Positions 35,910-45,369 are shown, counted from the first letter of the stretch. The stretch: 64,000 nucleotides of DNA from JBJMLO01 sp045805265 (GCA_045805265.1 JBJMLO010000020.1:5485-69484); one strand, 5' to 3'. The notes: generated from the letters alone by a model not told the origin. Numbers and translations are program-made.

Positions 35910-37496
35910 TTACGCGAGCGACACCAGGTCCAGGTAGTCCTCGGACCAGTGGTCGAGCGACCCCTCCGGCATGAACAGGACGCGGTCGGGCTCGAGGGCG
36001 TCGACGAAGTCCGGGTCGTGGCTGACGAGGACCATCGAACCCGGCCACTCGGCGAGGGACCGGGCGACGGCCTCCCGGGACGGCGGGTCGAGGTTGTTCG
36101 TCGGCTCGTCGAGCAGGAGCAGGTTGTGCTTCCCTGCGACCAGCTGTGCCAGCGCCAGCTTGGTCTTCTCCCCGCCCGACAGGGTTCCGGCATCCTGGAA
36201 CGCCCGCTCCCCGGTCAGGCCGAACATCCCCAGCAGGCCGCGGAGCTCCTGGTCTGGTGCGGCGGACTGCTCCCGCATGTGGGCGATGACGTCGACACCG
36301 GGCGTGATCCCCTCGTGCTCCTGCGCGTAGTAGCCGACCGAGACGCCGTGGCCGAGCCGGACGTCACCGCCGCTCGCCTCCGTCTCGCCGGCCAGGATGC
36401 GGAGCATCGAGGTCTTGCCGGCCCCGTTCAGCCCGATGACCATCAGCCGCTCGCCGCGCCCCACGTCGAACCCGACGCCGTCGAAGACCAGCGGCCCGCC
36501 GTATCCCTTCGCCAGGCCCTCGACGACGAGCGATACCCTGCCGCTGTGGGGCGGCTCGGGGAACCGGACCCGGTACCTGCGTTCCCGCCGCCCGGCCATG
36601 ACCCTCGTGGACCGCAGCCGGTCCACCCGGGTGTCGAGCGTCTTGGCCTTGCGGGCCCGCTTCTCCGTCGAGTGGCGCATGGAGTCGGCCAGCGCGCGGA
36701 GGCGTTCGATCTCGGCCGACTGGCGCGCCGCGACCCTCGTCCGGCGCTCCTCGTCGCGCTTGCGGGACTCGCGGTACTGCGAGTACGTCCCGCGGTACTC
36801 GACCAGCTCGCCCTCGTCGAGGTGCAGCACCCGGGTGATCGACCGGTCGAGCAGCGCGAGGTCGTGGCTCACGGCGAGCAGCGCGCCCCGATAGCCCACC
36901 AGGAACTTCATCAGCCACTGCTTGGCGTCGACGTCCAGGTGGTTCGTGGGCTCGTCGAGGAGTAGGAGGTCGCTGCCGCCGAACAGGATCCGGGCCAGCT
37001 CCACGCGGCGCCGTTCGCCCCCGGACAGCACGGCGACCGGGAGGTCCACCCGATCGGCCGCCAGCCCGAGACCCGCGACGATGCGGCGGGCCTCCGATTC
37101 CGCGGCGTACCCGCCGGCGTCGCGGAAGGACTCCTCCGAGCGCGAGTACCGTGAGATGGCCCGGTCCGTCGGCCGTTCCTCCATCGCCAAGCGGACCTTC
37201 TCCAGGTCCACCGCCGCCTGGGCCAGGCCTCGCGCCTCGAGGATGTGGGTCAGCGCGGAGTGCTCCGCCCGCTCCCGGGCCAGGGGCTCCTGGGGCAGGT
37301 ACCCGAGCGCCCCGCTCCGTGAGATCACCCCCCCGGCCGACGGCGCCTCACCGGCCAGCGTCTTGAGCAGGCTGGTCTTTCCCGCGCCGTTGCGGCCGAC
37401 GAGGCCCACCTTGTCGCCGGGGCGGAGCGTGAAGGAGATGGCGTCGGCGATGGGGAGGCCGGCGACCTCGAGAACGAGGTTCTGGACTTGCAGCAT
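35910..37496 (-). CDS. ABC-F family ATP-binding protein
   Basis: This 528-residue soluble protein has two ABC cassettes and no membrane domain. Cassette 1: Walker A GRNGAGKTS (34-42), signature LSGGERRRVELARI, Walker B LLLLDEPTNHLDV. Cassette 2: GLNGAGKTS (about 350), LSGGEKTKLALAQL, LLLLDEPTNNLDP. Between them is the charged ABC-F linker (SAEIERLRALADSMR, TEKRARKAKTLDTRVDRL). ABC-F proteins act at the ribosomal E site as translation factors or antibiotic-protection factors; the subtype is unclear. The ATG at 37496 is favoured by a GAGAGGAT upstream. A decayed piece of a similar gene lies at 39261-39335. Confidence 0.93.
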   Translation of the reverse strand: MLQVQNLVLEVAGLPIADAISFTLRPGDKVGLVGRNGAGKTSLLKTLAGEAPSAGGVISRSGALGYLPQEPLARERAEHSALTHILEARGLAQAAVDLEKVRLAMEERPTDRAISRYSRSEESFRDAGGYAAESEARRIVAGLGLAADRVDLPVAVLSGGERRRVELARILFGGSDLLLLDEPTNHLDVDAKQWLMKFLVGYRGALLAVSHDLALLDRSITRVLHLDEGELVEYRGTYSQYRESRKRDEERRTRVAARQSAEIERLRALADSMRHSTEKRARKAKTLDTRVDRLRSTRVMAGRRERRYRVRFPEPPHSGRVSLVVEGLAKGYGGPLVFDGVGFDVGRGERLMVIGLNGAGKTSMLRILAGETEASGGDVRLGHGVSVGYYAQEHEGITPGVDVIAHMREQSAAPDQELRGLLGMFGLTGERAFQDAGTLSGGEKTKLALAQLVAGKHNLLLLDEPTNNLDPPSREAVARSLAEWPGSMVLVSHDPDFVDALEPDRVLFMPEGSLDHWSEDYLDLVSLA

Positions 37497-37648
37497 GGGT
37501 GGCGATCCTCTCGAACGATTCGGGACGGGCACGGAGGAGGCGACATGACGCCGCCGGCGAGTGCCGGCGCGTCCTTCAGGGGTGCCAACCGTCCTCGGAA
37601 GGCCCCTCGATCGCCCCGCTCAGGAGGTGCGGATCGCCATGTCCTCGT

Positions 37649-37665
37649 GCTCGCTCCGAGCGAGC
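37649..37665. other. Hairpin in the gap between ABC-F and Asp-box gene 3
   Basis: A perfect 7-bp stem (37649-37655 with 37659-37665) with a 3-base loop lies in the 242-base gap 37497-37738. It could be a terminator for the Asp-box gene ending at 37739 (about 75 bases downstream of its stop) or a protein-binding site for the ABC-F promoter. No U-tract is seen. Confidence 0.3.
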
Positions 37666-37738
37666 CACCTCATGGTACCGGCCGGACGTCTGAGGAGCCA
37701 GCCCTTGTCAGGGTCTCGACAGGTCCCGCACGTACCTG

Positions 37739-39154
37739 CTACCGGACCGCGACCCGCGCGACGTACAGGTCCAGCTGGTGCAGCGTGCCGTCCGGATTGT
37801 CACCGGTGCTGTTCGAGTTGTCCGACCAGGCCGGGTAGAAGGTCCCGGACTGGAACGCCGCATGCGTGTAGTCCCCGTAGTCGAAGAAGGTCGCCGCCGC
37901 GTCGGCGTTGGACGTTCCTCTGCTCACCCGGAAGTTCGGGGCGAAGGTCGCGCCGCCGTTCGTCGAGTCGGTGGCCCAGATCTGGACGTCGTTGTTGGGG
38001 ATGCCGTCCGTGTCGCCCGTCCCTCCCGCGCCCTGGTCGTTCCGCGCGTCGGACCAGGAGACGGCAAGGTTGCCGGACGTCTGGTCGAGGGCGATAGCCG
38101 GCATGAACTGGCTGTTGGCCGTGTGGTCGTCGTTCAGCCGAACGGCCGGGCTCCACGTGACCCCACTGTCGTCGGAGTGCCGGAGCATGACGTCCATGTC
38201 GTCGCTCTCGCTTCCGATCTCGTTGGTCCACACGGCGTAGACGCGGCCGGTGTGGGGGCCGCCGCTGCGGTCCCAGGCGAGGTTGGCCTCGGCGTCGACG
38301 GACCGATGCTGCTGGGCCGGGATGTAGTCGAACCCGCCGACGTTGCTCGCGGCGAGCAACCGGGGCGTGTCGAACCCGGCCGGGCCCAGCCCGTCGGGGT
38401 CGAGCGCCGTGTAGATGTGCGAGCCGCCCTGTCCGCTGATCGCGTCCTGGTACGTCACCAGCACCTGACCGTTCGGGCCCACCGCCGTGTCGCCGTAGTC
38501 CCCGCGTCCGGCCGAGGTCGGAACGGACTGGACGGCGCTGAAGCTCCCGAAGCTGCCGAGGCCAGTGACCGGGGCGCCGAAGGCCTGGACGACCTGGGAG
38601 GGAACGCTCGTGTAGCTGACCCAGATGCTGCTGGCCCCGACCGAGATGGACGGCTGGTCGCCGAAGAGGTTTGGGTTGGTGTGGATCCGCTTCCCGCCCG
38701 ATCCCCGACTCCCGTTGCCCGACGTCGGCACGACGTCGGCGACCTTCGTGAAGGTGAGCCCGCCGTCGGTCGACAGCGCCACCAGGACGTTCCCGGTGCT
38801 GTTGAGGAGATAGGTCATCCACAGGTTCCCGAAGTGGTCCCAGGCCAGCTGCTGGTCGCAGCAGATGTCGCCGAGCGCGCTCGCGCTGCTGGCACCGATC
38901 ACCCGCCGGGTCCACGTCCTGCCCGCGTCGAACGTCACTCCCTCGAACAGCCCGGCGACGACGTCCGGGAGCGTGGCCATGGTCACGACGTTGCTCGGGT
39001 TCGTCGGGTTCACGGTGATGGCGTCCTCGGACTCGTTCCCGTGGGCGGCGCTCGAGTCGAAGTTGGGCGGCGTGGTGGCCGCCGAAGCCGGGCCGGCCAT
39101 CGCGAGGACGACCGCGAACGCCGTCGAGGCCGTCACGAGCCCGTATCTGCGCAT
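37739..39154 (-). CDS. Secreted Asp-box (BNR/sialidase-like) beta-propeller protein 3
   Basis: This 471-residue exported protein starts at the ATG at 39154, which is preceded by AAGGGGGG and begins a signal peptide (MRRYGLVTASTAFAVVLAM, cleavage near ASAA). Propeller motifs include DAGRTWTR, STDGGLTF, SDDSGVTW and STNGGATF, with blade starts such as GNESEDAITVNPTNPSNVV. The sialidase catalytic residues are not evident as a set. It is most like the protein at 15461-17338 in its N-terminal AITVNPTNP type segment. It forms a single-gene unit on the minus strand. TAGACT at about 39192 may be its -10. Confidence 0.8.
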   Translation of the reverse strand: MRRYGLVTASTAFAVVLAMAGPASAATTPPNFDSSAAHGNESEDAITVNPTNPSNVVTMATLPDVVAGLFEGVTFDAGRTWTRRVIGASSASALGDICCDQQLAWDHFGNLWMTYLLNSTGNVLVALSTDGGLTFTKVADVVPTSGNGSRGSGGKRIHTNPNLFGDQPSISVGASSIWVSYTSVPSQVVQAFGAPVTGLGSFGSFSAVQSVPTSAGRGDYGDTAVGPNGQVLVTYQDAISGQGGSHIYTALDPDGLGPAGFDTPRLLAASNVGGFDYIPAQQHRSVDAEANLAWDRSGGPHTGRVYAVWTNEIGSESDDMDVMLRHSDDSGVTWSPAVRLNDDHTANSQFMPAIALDQTSGNLAVSWSDARNDQGAGGTGDTDGIPNNDVQIWATDSTNGGATFAPNFRVSRGTSNADAAATFFDYGDYTHAAFQSGTFYPAWSDNSNSTGDNPDGTLHQLDLYVARVAVR

Positions 39155-39260
39155 CCCGAACCCCCCTTGGCCATGAGCTGCCGGACGCCGCGAGTCTAGC
39201 GACCGGGGCCGATTGCCGCCGAGGCCGCCGAGGACCAACACCGTCTCTGCGGGCCGGGGT

Positions 39261-39335
39261 GCCGCTTCGCGAGATCACGCCGGCCCCCGGACGCCGGCCC
39301 GCGGGCGAGCGCTTTCAGCAGGCTGGTCTTCCCGG
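39261..39335 (-). pseudogene. Decayed fragment of an ABC-F ATPase gene
   Basis: About 75 bases resemble the first Walker A region of the intact ABC-F gene (around 37319-37392), with the same orientation. In translation one frame gives GKTSLLKALARGPASGG and a shifted frame gives GVISRSG, matching GKTSLLKTLAGEAPSAGG and VISRSG in the intact protein, so a frameshift splits the match. No start, no second cassette and no longer homology are visible. It lies directly after the methyltransferase stop at 39368. Confidence 0.55.
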
Positions 39336-39367
39336 GCTCTGTTTGCCGGGGGCCGGCTTCTCGAGGC

Positions 39368-40690
39368 TCAGCCGCGGATCCGGATCCTCGCGGGGGCGCT
39401 GGCGTGGCCGCCGAGGCGGACAACGAGTTCGGCTTCCCCGGCGGACACGTCCCGTGGCACCTCGACGTTCACCTGGCGCGCCCCCTCCGGGTCGGGCGGC
39501 GAGACGTAGGCGACCGAGAGCCGCCGGTCGCCCAGCAGCACGTGCACGTTCGCGCGGTCCGCGTTCTCCGGCAGGCCCTCGACCCACAGGCTGAGCACGT
39601 TGCCCGACCCCAGGACGAGCTCGTCCGGCTGCCACGTCGTGCCGTCCTTCACCGCGTCGATCGCGACCGGGCCGTCGGGCGGGGGCAGGTCGACCGCGAC
39701 GTCGACGCCTTCGCTGGAGGCTCCGTTCCGAACCCGGACCCGGACCGCATGCCATCCCGGCGAGAGGCCGGGAGGGAGCTTGAAGTTCGCCTGCCACGTC
39801 GACTCCGCGATGCGCCCGACGTGGATCGGCCGGGTCCCGAAGCCCCCGACCTCGGGCTGCACGTCGTCGAGGCCGAGCTCGTGCTCCGGGTGATCGAACA
39901 TGCAGGTGACGTAGTCGTCCCGGTCGGAGGAGAAGTTGATCCCGAACGCCGTGTGGTGGAACGCCGCCCGCAGCCGGGGAACCGGCTGGCGCCGGTCGAC
40001 GTCCGGGTCCCACGTCCGGTGGCAGGACACGAACGCGCCGCCGGGGAGGACGTTTCGCAGCTCGACCCGGGCGAACCCCGCGGTCCGGCAAAAGGCCAGC
40101 AGACACGGCACCGTGGGTGCGACCCAGTTGTCGGTCTGCCCGCCGAACTCCGCAGCCTCGAAGAACTCCATGATCGGGCGCTGCACCGCCCACCCCGGCC
40201 GGTGGCGCTCCTGGAGGACGAACGAGTCGACGGCCGCCATGCCCTCCGTCACGGAGCACACGCGCTCCAGCGCGAGGAGCGGATGCTTCAGGTGGTACAG
40301 CACGCCCATGAACAGCACGACGTCGAAGCGCCCGATCCTCGCCGGCGACAGGTCGTAGACGTCGACCAGGCGGTGCTCGACGCGTGAGTCCAGCAGCGCG
40401 TGGACCTCGTGGAACCGGGGGTTGTCCCAGACGTCGACCGCGAGCACCTCCGCGCCGCGCCGCTCCATCTCGAACGCGAACCATCCGTCCCAGGTCCCGA
40501 TGTCGAGCACCCGCTTGCCCCCGAGATCGGCGGGGATCGGGAACTGCTCGATGCGTTCCCGCATGTGCCCGACGGGATTCACGCCCTCGATGTGGGAGCC
40601 GTCCGGGAGGTCGAAGCTGTGCCACCATCCCTGCGACTCCCGGCGGGCCGCCAGGTCGCGCACGTAGTCGAACGGGTCCGGCCCGCTCAT
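39368..40690 (-). CDS. SAM-dependent methyltransferase (CmoB/DUF1698-like) with Ig-like C-terminus
   Basis: This 440-residue protein has a class I methyltransferase domain over about residues 1-240: GVNPVGHMRERI, the SAM-binding motif I VLDIGTWDGWFAFEMERRG, acidic AVDVWD, and FDVVLFMGVLYHLKHPLLALE. The layout resembles tRNA U34 carboxymethyltransferase CmoB relatives. About 200 further residues look like a beta-sandwich (WQANFKLPPGLSPGWHAVRVRVRNGASS), unusual for a tRNA enzyme and more like glycan- or surface-related proteins. It starts 28 bases after the mdh stop and is probably in one operon with pepN-mdh. The substrate is unknown. Confidence 0.75.
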   Translation of the reverse strand: MSGPDPFDYVRDLAARRESQGWWHSFDLPDGSHIEGVNPVGHMRERIEQFPIPADLGGKRVLDIGTWDGWFAFEMERRGAEVLAVDVWDNPRFHEVHALLDSRVEHRLVDVYDLSPARIGRFDVVLFMGVLYHLKHPLLALERVCSVTEGMAAVDSFVLQERHRPGWAVQRPIMEFFEAAEFGGQTDNWVAPTVPCLLAFCRTAGFARVELRNVLPGGAFVSCHRTWDPDVDRRQPVPRLRAAFHHTAFGINFSSDRDDYVTCMFDHPEHELGLDDVQPEVGGFGTRPIHVGRIAESTWQANFKLPPGLSPGWHAVRVRVRNGASSEGVDVAVDLPPPDGPVAIDAVKDGTTWQPDELVLGSGNVLSLWVEGLPENADRANVHVLLGDRRLSVAYVSPPDPEGARQVNVEVPRDVSAGEAELVVRLGGHASAPARIRIRG

Positions 40691-40718
40691 CCGGTCCCCC
40701 CGACCGGCGCCGCGGTCC

Positions 40719-41645
40719 TCAGACGTTCACCAGGTCGGCGCACTTGGCACGGATGCCCTCGGCCGCGCCGCGGAGGGCCCGCAGCTCGTCGCCGGAGAGG
40801 TCGAGCTCCTCGATGCCCTCGACGCCCGCCCGCCCGAGCCGCGCGGGGACGCCCACGTACACGTCCGAGATTCCGTACTGGCCGGTGGTCCACGCGCACA
40901 CCGGGAGGACCTCCTTCGTGTCGCCGGCGATCGCGTTCACCATCTGGGCGATCGACGCGCTCGGCGCGTAGTACGCGCTCCCCTTCTTCAGCAGGCCGAC
41001 GATCTCTGCCCCGCCGTCCCGGGTCCGCTGGAACAGCCGCTCCAGCGTGGCGTCGTCGACCAGCTCCGTCAGCGGCTTGCCATCGACGGTGGCCTGGCGC
41101 GGGAGCGGAACCATCGAGTCGCCGTGGGAGCCGAGCGTCATGGCCTCGACAGAGGCCGGCGACATCCCGAGCTCCTCGGCGATGAAGTACCGGAGCCGTG
41201 CGGAGTCGAGCACGCCGGCCATCCCCATGACCCGCTCCCTGGGAAACCCGGTGACCTCGGCGGCGAGGTACGTCATCTCGTCGAGCGGGTTGCTGACGAC
41301 CACCACGATCGAGTCGGGCGAGCGCTCCCTCACCTGGCCGGCGACCTGGCGCATGATCCCCGCGTTCTTCTCCAGGAGGTCCATGCGGCTCATCCCGGGT
41401 TGGCGGGGGAGCCCCGCCGTGATCACGACGACGTCCGAGCCGGCGGTGTCCGCGTAGTCGTTCGTCCCGGTGATGACGGGATCGAAGCCCTCGATGGGCG
41501 CCGACTGCCGCATGTCGAGGGCGAGCCCCTGGGGCAGACCCTCGATGACGTCGATCACCACCACCTCGTCGGCGAGCCCCTTCTGCACGACCCGCATCGC
41601 CGTCGTGGCGCCGACGAACCCGCTCCCCACGATCGTCACCTTCAT
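40719..41645 (-). CDS. mdh: Malate dehydrogenase (LDH-like type)
   Basis: This 308-residue NAD-dependent enzyme interconverts malate and oxaloacetate. The dinucleotide motif is GSGFVGATTA with D32 selecting NAD. The substrate-discriminating loop is RQPGMSR (R81, R87), which marks malate and not lactate dehydrogenase; R150 and the catalytic H174 (TLGSHGDSM) complete the active site. GAGGGAGG lies 6 bases before the ATG. It lies between pepN and the methyltransferase in one minus-strand run, within 6 kb of isocitrate dehydrogenase and citrate synthase. Confidence 0.95.
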   Translation of the reverse strand: MKVTIVGSGFVGATTAMRVVQKGLADEVVVIDVIEGLPQGLALDMRQSAPIEGFDPVITGTNDYADTAGSDVVVITAGLPRQPGMSRMDLLEKNAGIMRQVAGQVRERSPDSIVVVVSNPLDEMTYLAAEVTGFPRERVMGMAGVLDSARLRYFIAEELGMSPASVEAMTLGSHGDSMVPLPRQATVDGKPLTELVDDATLERLFQRTRDGGAEIVGLLKKGSAYYAPSASIAQMVNAIAGDTKEVLPVCAWTTGQYGISDVYVGVPARLGRAGVEGIEELDLSGDELRALRGAAEGIRAKCADLVNV

Positions 41646-41680
41646 GTCGTCCTCCCTCGTTCCGCGGGACGGCCGGTGGG

Positions 41681-44296
41681 TCAGGACCGGGCGGCCCCCC
41701 CCGAGGCGTCCGCCGCCGCCCGGTCGCGTTCCTGGGCCCGGAGCGCGCGCTGGACCTGGTCCCTGCCCTCCACCAGCGTCCGGGCGATCGGGCCGGGGAC
41801 GCGGCTGCCGTCGAGGTGGCGGTCGGTCGCGTCGATGGTGGCCTGCTCGATCAGGTGGCCCGGATACATCCTCCGGGCGAACGACACCGCGACCTCCAGG
41901 GTGCGGTCCTCCCACATCGGCCCGAGCTGCTCGAAGTAGGGCTCGACGAACGGGCGCAGGACGTCCTGCTGCCCGGGACGCTGGAATCCGTTCATCTTCG
42001 CCTGGAGCATCGCGGAGGTCAGGGTCCGGTCCCCCGTGATCGATTCCCACGCCTCGGCCTTGGCCCCGGCCGTCGGCCGGGAGGCGAGGGCCTGCGCCGC
42101 GTACCGCTTTCCGTAGTCGGTGGGGTCGCGATCGAACTCGGCCTGGATCTCGTCCTGGCCGGCATGCCCGCCCTCCGCCAGCGCCAGCAGCAGGTGCCAC
42201 CGGAGGTCGGTGTCCACGGCCAGGCCCTCGACCACGCGGGACCCGTCGAGCAGGCCCCGTACGGCGCCCACGTGCTCGTCGCCGGACGCCGCGGAGGCGA
42301 ACGCGCGCGCCCACGCCAGCTGGAAGTCGCTCCCGGGCTCGGCCGCCTCCAGGGCGGCCAGGGCCGCCGAGGCCAGCTCGTGGCGGGCGGCCTCCAGGTT
42401 CGCGGGGTCGCCGTACGCCTCGATGGCGGCCGCGAGCTGCCCCAGGATGCGCTGGACCACGCCGATGTCGGTCTCCGCGTCGATGTTCCGCAGCACGAGC
42501 TGCAGGTAGTCGCGGGTGGGCGTCTCGGCGTCCCGGACCATGTCCCACGCCGCTCCCCAGCACAGCGCCCGGGCCAGCGGGTCCCGGAGGTGCCCGAGCC
42601 GCTCGACCAGGGCCTGCAGGGAACGCCGGTCCAGCCGGATGCGCGCGTACGTCAGGTCGCGGTCGTTGACGAGGACCAGGTCGGCCACCCGCTCCCCCAC
42701 CAGCTCCCGGACCTCGGTCGCCGCCCCCGCGATGTCGAGCTCCACGCCGCGCCGCCGTTCCAGCCGGCCGTCGCCGGTGGCGTCGTACAGACCGACCGCC
42801 ACGCGGTGCATCCGCAGCACCGGGTGCTCGGCGGGCGCCTCCTGCGTGATGCGGAACGAGGTGAACGTCTCGTCGGAGCGATCGACGTCATCTCGGTTCA
42901 GCGGCACGATCGCCTCCGTTTCGAAGTCGGCCCGCAGCACGTTCACGCCGCTCGTCTCGAGCCACTCCTTCGACCAGGCGTGCAGGTCGCGCCCGCTCGA
43001 CTCCTCGAGCGCCGACAGGAAGTCGGACAGGTCGGTGTTCCCGTACTCGTGCCGCCGGAAGTACCCGGCCAGGCCGTCCAGGAACTCCCGCTCGCCCACC
43101 CACGCCACCAGCTGGCGGAGCACCGAGGCGCCCTTCGCATACGTGATGCCGTCGAAGTTCGTGTGGATCGACTCGGTGTCCGGCATGTCGGCGACGATGG
43201 GATGGGTCGACGGCATCTGGTCCTGGTAGTAGGCCCACGTCTTCTCGCTGTTGGCGAACGTCGTCCACGCGCTACGCCACCGCGTCGCCTGGGTCATGCA
43301 CAGCACCGACATGAACGTGGCGAAGGACTCGTTCAGCCACAGGTCGTCCCACCACCGCATGGTCACGAGGTCCCCGAACCACATGTGGGCCATCTCGTGC
43401 AGGATCGTCTCGGCTCGTCGCTCCCGGGCTGCATCCGTGACCTTCGACCGGAACAGGTACGCCTCGTTGTACGTCACGAGGCCGGCGTTCTCCATCGCGC
43501 CCGAGTTGAACTCCGGCACGAAGACCTGGTCGTACTTCCCGAACGGGTAGGGGTACCGGAAGACGCGCGAGTAGAACTCGAAGCCCTGCTTCGTGATCTC
43601 GAACAGCTCGGCGGCGTCGGGCTCCTGGTATCGGGCCAGAGACTGCCGGCACAGCCACCCCAGCTCGATGTCGCCCGAGCGGTCGCGTGCGACGTGGTAC
43701 TCGCCCGCGGCCAGCGCCGTGATGTACGCGGACAGGCGGGGGGTCGGCAGGAACCGCCACCGGCGCGTGCCGGGCGCCTCCTCGGCGGGCTCGCCGTCGA
43801 CGGCCATGTTCGACACGACCACCCAGTCGGCCGGTGCCAGCACCTCGAACGTGAAGGCCGCCTTGATGTCCGGCTGGTCGAAGCAGGCGAACGCCCGGTG
43901 CGCGTCGAACGGCTCGAAGTCCGTGTAGCAGTACACCCGGTCGTCGACGGGGTCGGTGAACCGGTGGAACCCCTGGCCGGTGTGCGACCAGCCGACGCGG
44001 GCAACGACGCGCACCTCGTTTCGGGCCTGGAGCCCGGCGAGCCCGACGCGGCTCTCCCGGACGGCGTCGGGCGCCGCAACGCCGTTCACCTCGACCGACT
44101 CCACGCCTGTGGCGATGAGGTCGAGGAAGGTCGACGCTCCCGGCTCGGGGCACGCGAAGCGTACGACGGTCTCCATGCGGTACTCCTCGGCGCCGCCGGT
44201 CAGGTCCAGCCGGACCTCCTGCTCGACGTCCGATACGAGCCTCGCCCTCGTCCGCGCCTCGTCCCTGGTCAGGTTGCTTCCTCGCTCCACGGTCAC
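41681..44296 (-). CDS. pepN: Aminopeptidase N (M1 family)
   Basis: This 871-residue zinc metallopeptidase removes N-terminal residues from peptides. The GAMEN exopeptidase motif is at 266-270 and the zinc site is H300-E301-x-x-H304 with E323 (HEMAHMW ... NESFATF). The catalytic Tyr region and an ERAP1-like helical C-terminal domain (~520-860) follow. The length matches the actinobacterial PepN type. It starts with GTG, and GGGAG is very close to the start. It precedes mdh by 35 bases and may be co-transcribed with it, though the functions are unrelated. Confidence 0.96.
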   Translation of the reverse strand: MTVERGSNLTRDEARTRARLVSDVEQEVRLDLTGGAEEYRMETVVRFACPEPGASTFLDLIATGVESVEVNGVAAPDAVRESRVGLAGLQARNEVRVVARVGWSHTGQGFHRFTDPVDDRVYCYTDFEPFDAHRAFACFDQPDIKAAFTFEVLAPADWVVVSNMAVDGEPAEEAPGTRRWRFLPTPRLSAYITALAAGEYHVARDRSGDIELGWLCRQSLARYQEPDAAELFEITKQGFEFYSRVFRYPYPFGKYDQVFVPEFNSGAMENAGLVTYNEAYLFRSKVTDAARERRAETILHEMAHMWFGDLVTMRWWDDLWLNESFATFMSVLCMTQATRWRSAWTTFANSEKTWAYYQDQMPSTHPIVADMPDTESIHTNFDGITYAKGASVLRQLVAWVGEREFLDGLAGYFRRHEYGNTDLSDFLSALEESSGRDLHAWSKEWLETSGVNVLRADFETEAIVPLNRDDVDRSDETFTSFRITQEAPAEHPVLRMHRVAVGLYDATGDGRLERRRGVELDIAGAATEVRELVGERVADLVLVNDRDLTYARIRLDRRSLQALVERLGHLRDPLARALCWGAAWDMVRDAETPTRDYLQLVLRNIDAETDIGVVQRILGQLAAAIEAYGDPANLEAARHELASAALAALEAAEPGSDFQLAWARAFASAASGDEHVGAVRGLLDGSRVVEGLAVDTDLRWHLLLALAEGGHAGQDEIQAEFDRDPTDYGKRYAAQALASRPTAGAKAEAWESITGDRTLTSAMLQAKMNGFQRPGQQDVLRPFVEPYFEQLGPMWEDRTLEVAVSFARRMYPGHLIEQATIDATDRHLDGSRVPGPIARTLVEGRDQVQRALRAQERDRAAADASGGAARS

Positions 44297-44335
44297 GCTC
44301 CCGATCGTCCGATGGCCTCCGGCACCCGGTCCCCC

Positions 44336-44353
44336 GCATCGTGCGCCCGATGC
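44336..44353 (-). terminator. Weak hairpin between the epimerase and pepN
   Basis: A 6-bp stem (GCATCG/CGATGC) with a 6-base loop lies 32 bases past the epimerase stop and 40 bases before the pepN start. It could end the icd-type/epimerase transcript; there is no U-tract. Confidence 0.3.
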
Positions 44354-44385
44354 CGGCCGTTACTCTCCCAGGTGGACCCGATGTG

Positions 44386-45369
44386 TCACGCGGCCCGCTC
44401 CTCCGCCGCCAGCGTGTCGCGGAGGCCCTGCTCCAGGCCGCGGGGGTTCCACCCGAGCTCCGCCGCCGCCTTGTCCGCCTTCGCCCAGTACGTCACGCCG
44501 TCCGCGGAACGGATCATCTCCCGGAGGTTGGGCTCCAGGCCCATCATCCGTCCGACCAGCGGGCCGAATGGGATGGCCAGCTTGATCAGGCGCGGCGGCA
44601 GGTTGCCGCGGGGCGGCTTCTGCCCCGCGATCGTGGTGACGGTGGTGGCGATGTCCAGCTGGGTGACCGCCGGGCCGGCCAGCACGTAGAACTGGCCCGG
44701 CCGCCCCCGGTCGTGCGCGGCGACGATGCCGTCGGCGACGTCGTCGACGTGCGCCGCGGTGATCCCGAGGTCCCCGAACGGGGTCCACTTCATCCGTCCC
44801 TTCCGGGCCATCTCGATTAGCGTGCCCAGGGCGGAGTGGTCCTCGGGCCCGTACACGCCGCCGGGCGCCGCGATGGTCACGGGGTCGCCGTTCGCGATGA
44901 ACTCCTCGGCCACCAGGTGCGCGCGGTACTTCGTCTCGTCATAGCACGACAGGAAGCCCTTCGACTCGTCTCTCCGGAACGTCTCGTCGACGATCTCGCC
45001 GCGCGTGTTCCCGAAGATGCCGACCGTCGACACGTACACCGTCCGCCGCGCGCCGCCGTCGTGCGCGGCCTGCAGCACGGTCCTCGTGCCCTGAACGTTC
45101 GAGGCCCGCATGTCGTCGCAGTCGGCCGCCGTGACCCCGACGCGGTAGTCGCCGGCCACGTGGAAAACGGCGTCGGCGCCCTTGGTTCCCGTGACGATGG
45201 CGGCGGCGCCGCCGAGCCCGCCCTCGACCAGCTCGCACCCGAGATCGCGCAGTCCCGATGCCTTCCCCGGCGACCGGACCAGCGCGACCACCTCGTCGCC
45301 GCGCGCCCGGAGGCGCCGGGCGACCTTCCCGCCGATGAACCCCGTGGCGCCGGTGACGAAGACCCTCAT
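44386..45369 (-). CDS. NAD-dependent epimerase/dehydratase (HpnA-like SDR)
   Basis: This 327-residue extended short-chain dehydrogenase has the Rossmann motif VTGATGFIGGKVARRL, DAVFHVAG, YVSTVGIFG, and the catalytic Ser/Tyr-x-x-x-Lys as YDETKYRAH. The C-terminal half (PAVTQLDIATTVTTIAGQKPP) resembles the hopanoid-associated sugar epimerase HpnA group and dihydroflavonol reductase-like proteins. The substrate may be a nucleotide sugar, but no hopanoid gene is in the window. Its ATG overlaps the stop of the dehydrogenase gene upstream (ATGA), so the two are translationally coupled. Confidence 0.85.
   Translation of the reverse strand: MRVFVTGATGFIGGKVARRLRARGDEVVALVRSPGKASGLRDLGCELVEGGLGGAAAIVTGTKGADAVFHVAGDYRVGVTAADCDDMRASNVQGTRTVLQAAHDGGARRTVYVSTVGIFGNTRGEIVDETFRRDESKGFLSCYDETKYRAHLVAEEFIANGDPVTIAAPGGVYGPEDHSALGTLIEMARKGRMKWTPFGDLGITAAHVDDVADGIVAAHDRGRPGQFYVLAGPAVTQLDIATTVTTIAGQKPPRGNLPPRLIKLAIPFGPLVGRMMGLEPNLREMIRSADGVTYWAKADKAAAELGWNPRGLEQGLRDTLAAEERAA

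Noticed and set aside
39196..39423. 75-codon frame containing GKTSLLK as a real small ATPase gene
   Set aside because: Only part of a Walker A loop is present and the match continues in another frame, so it is treated as a remnant.
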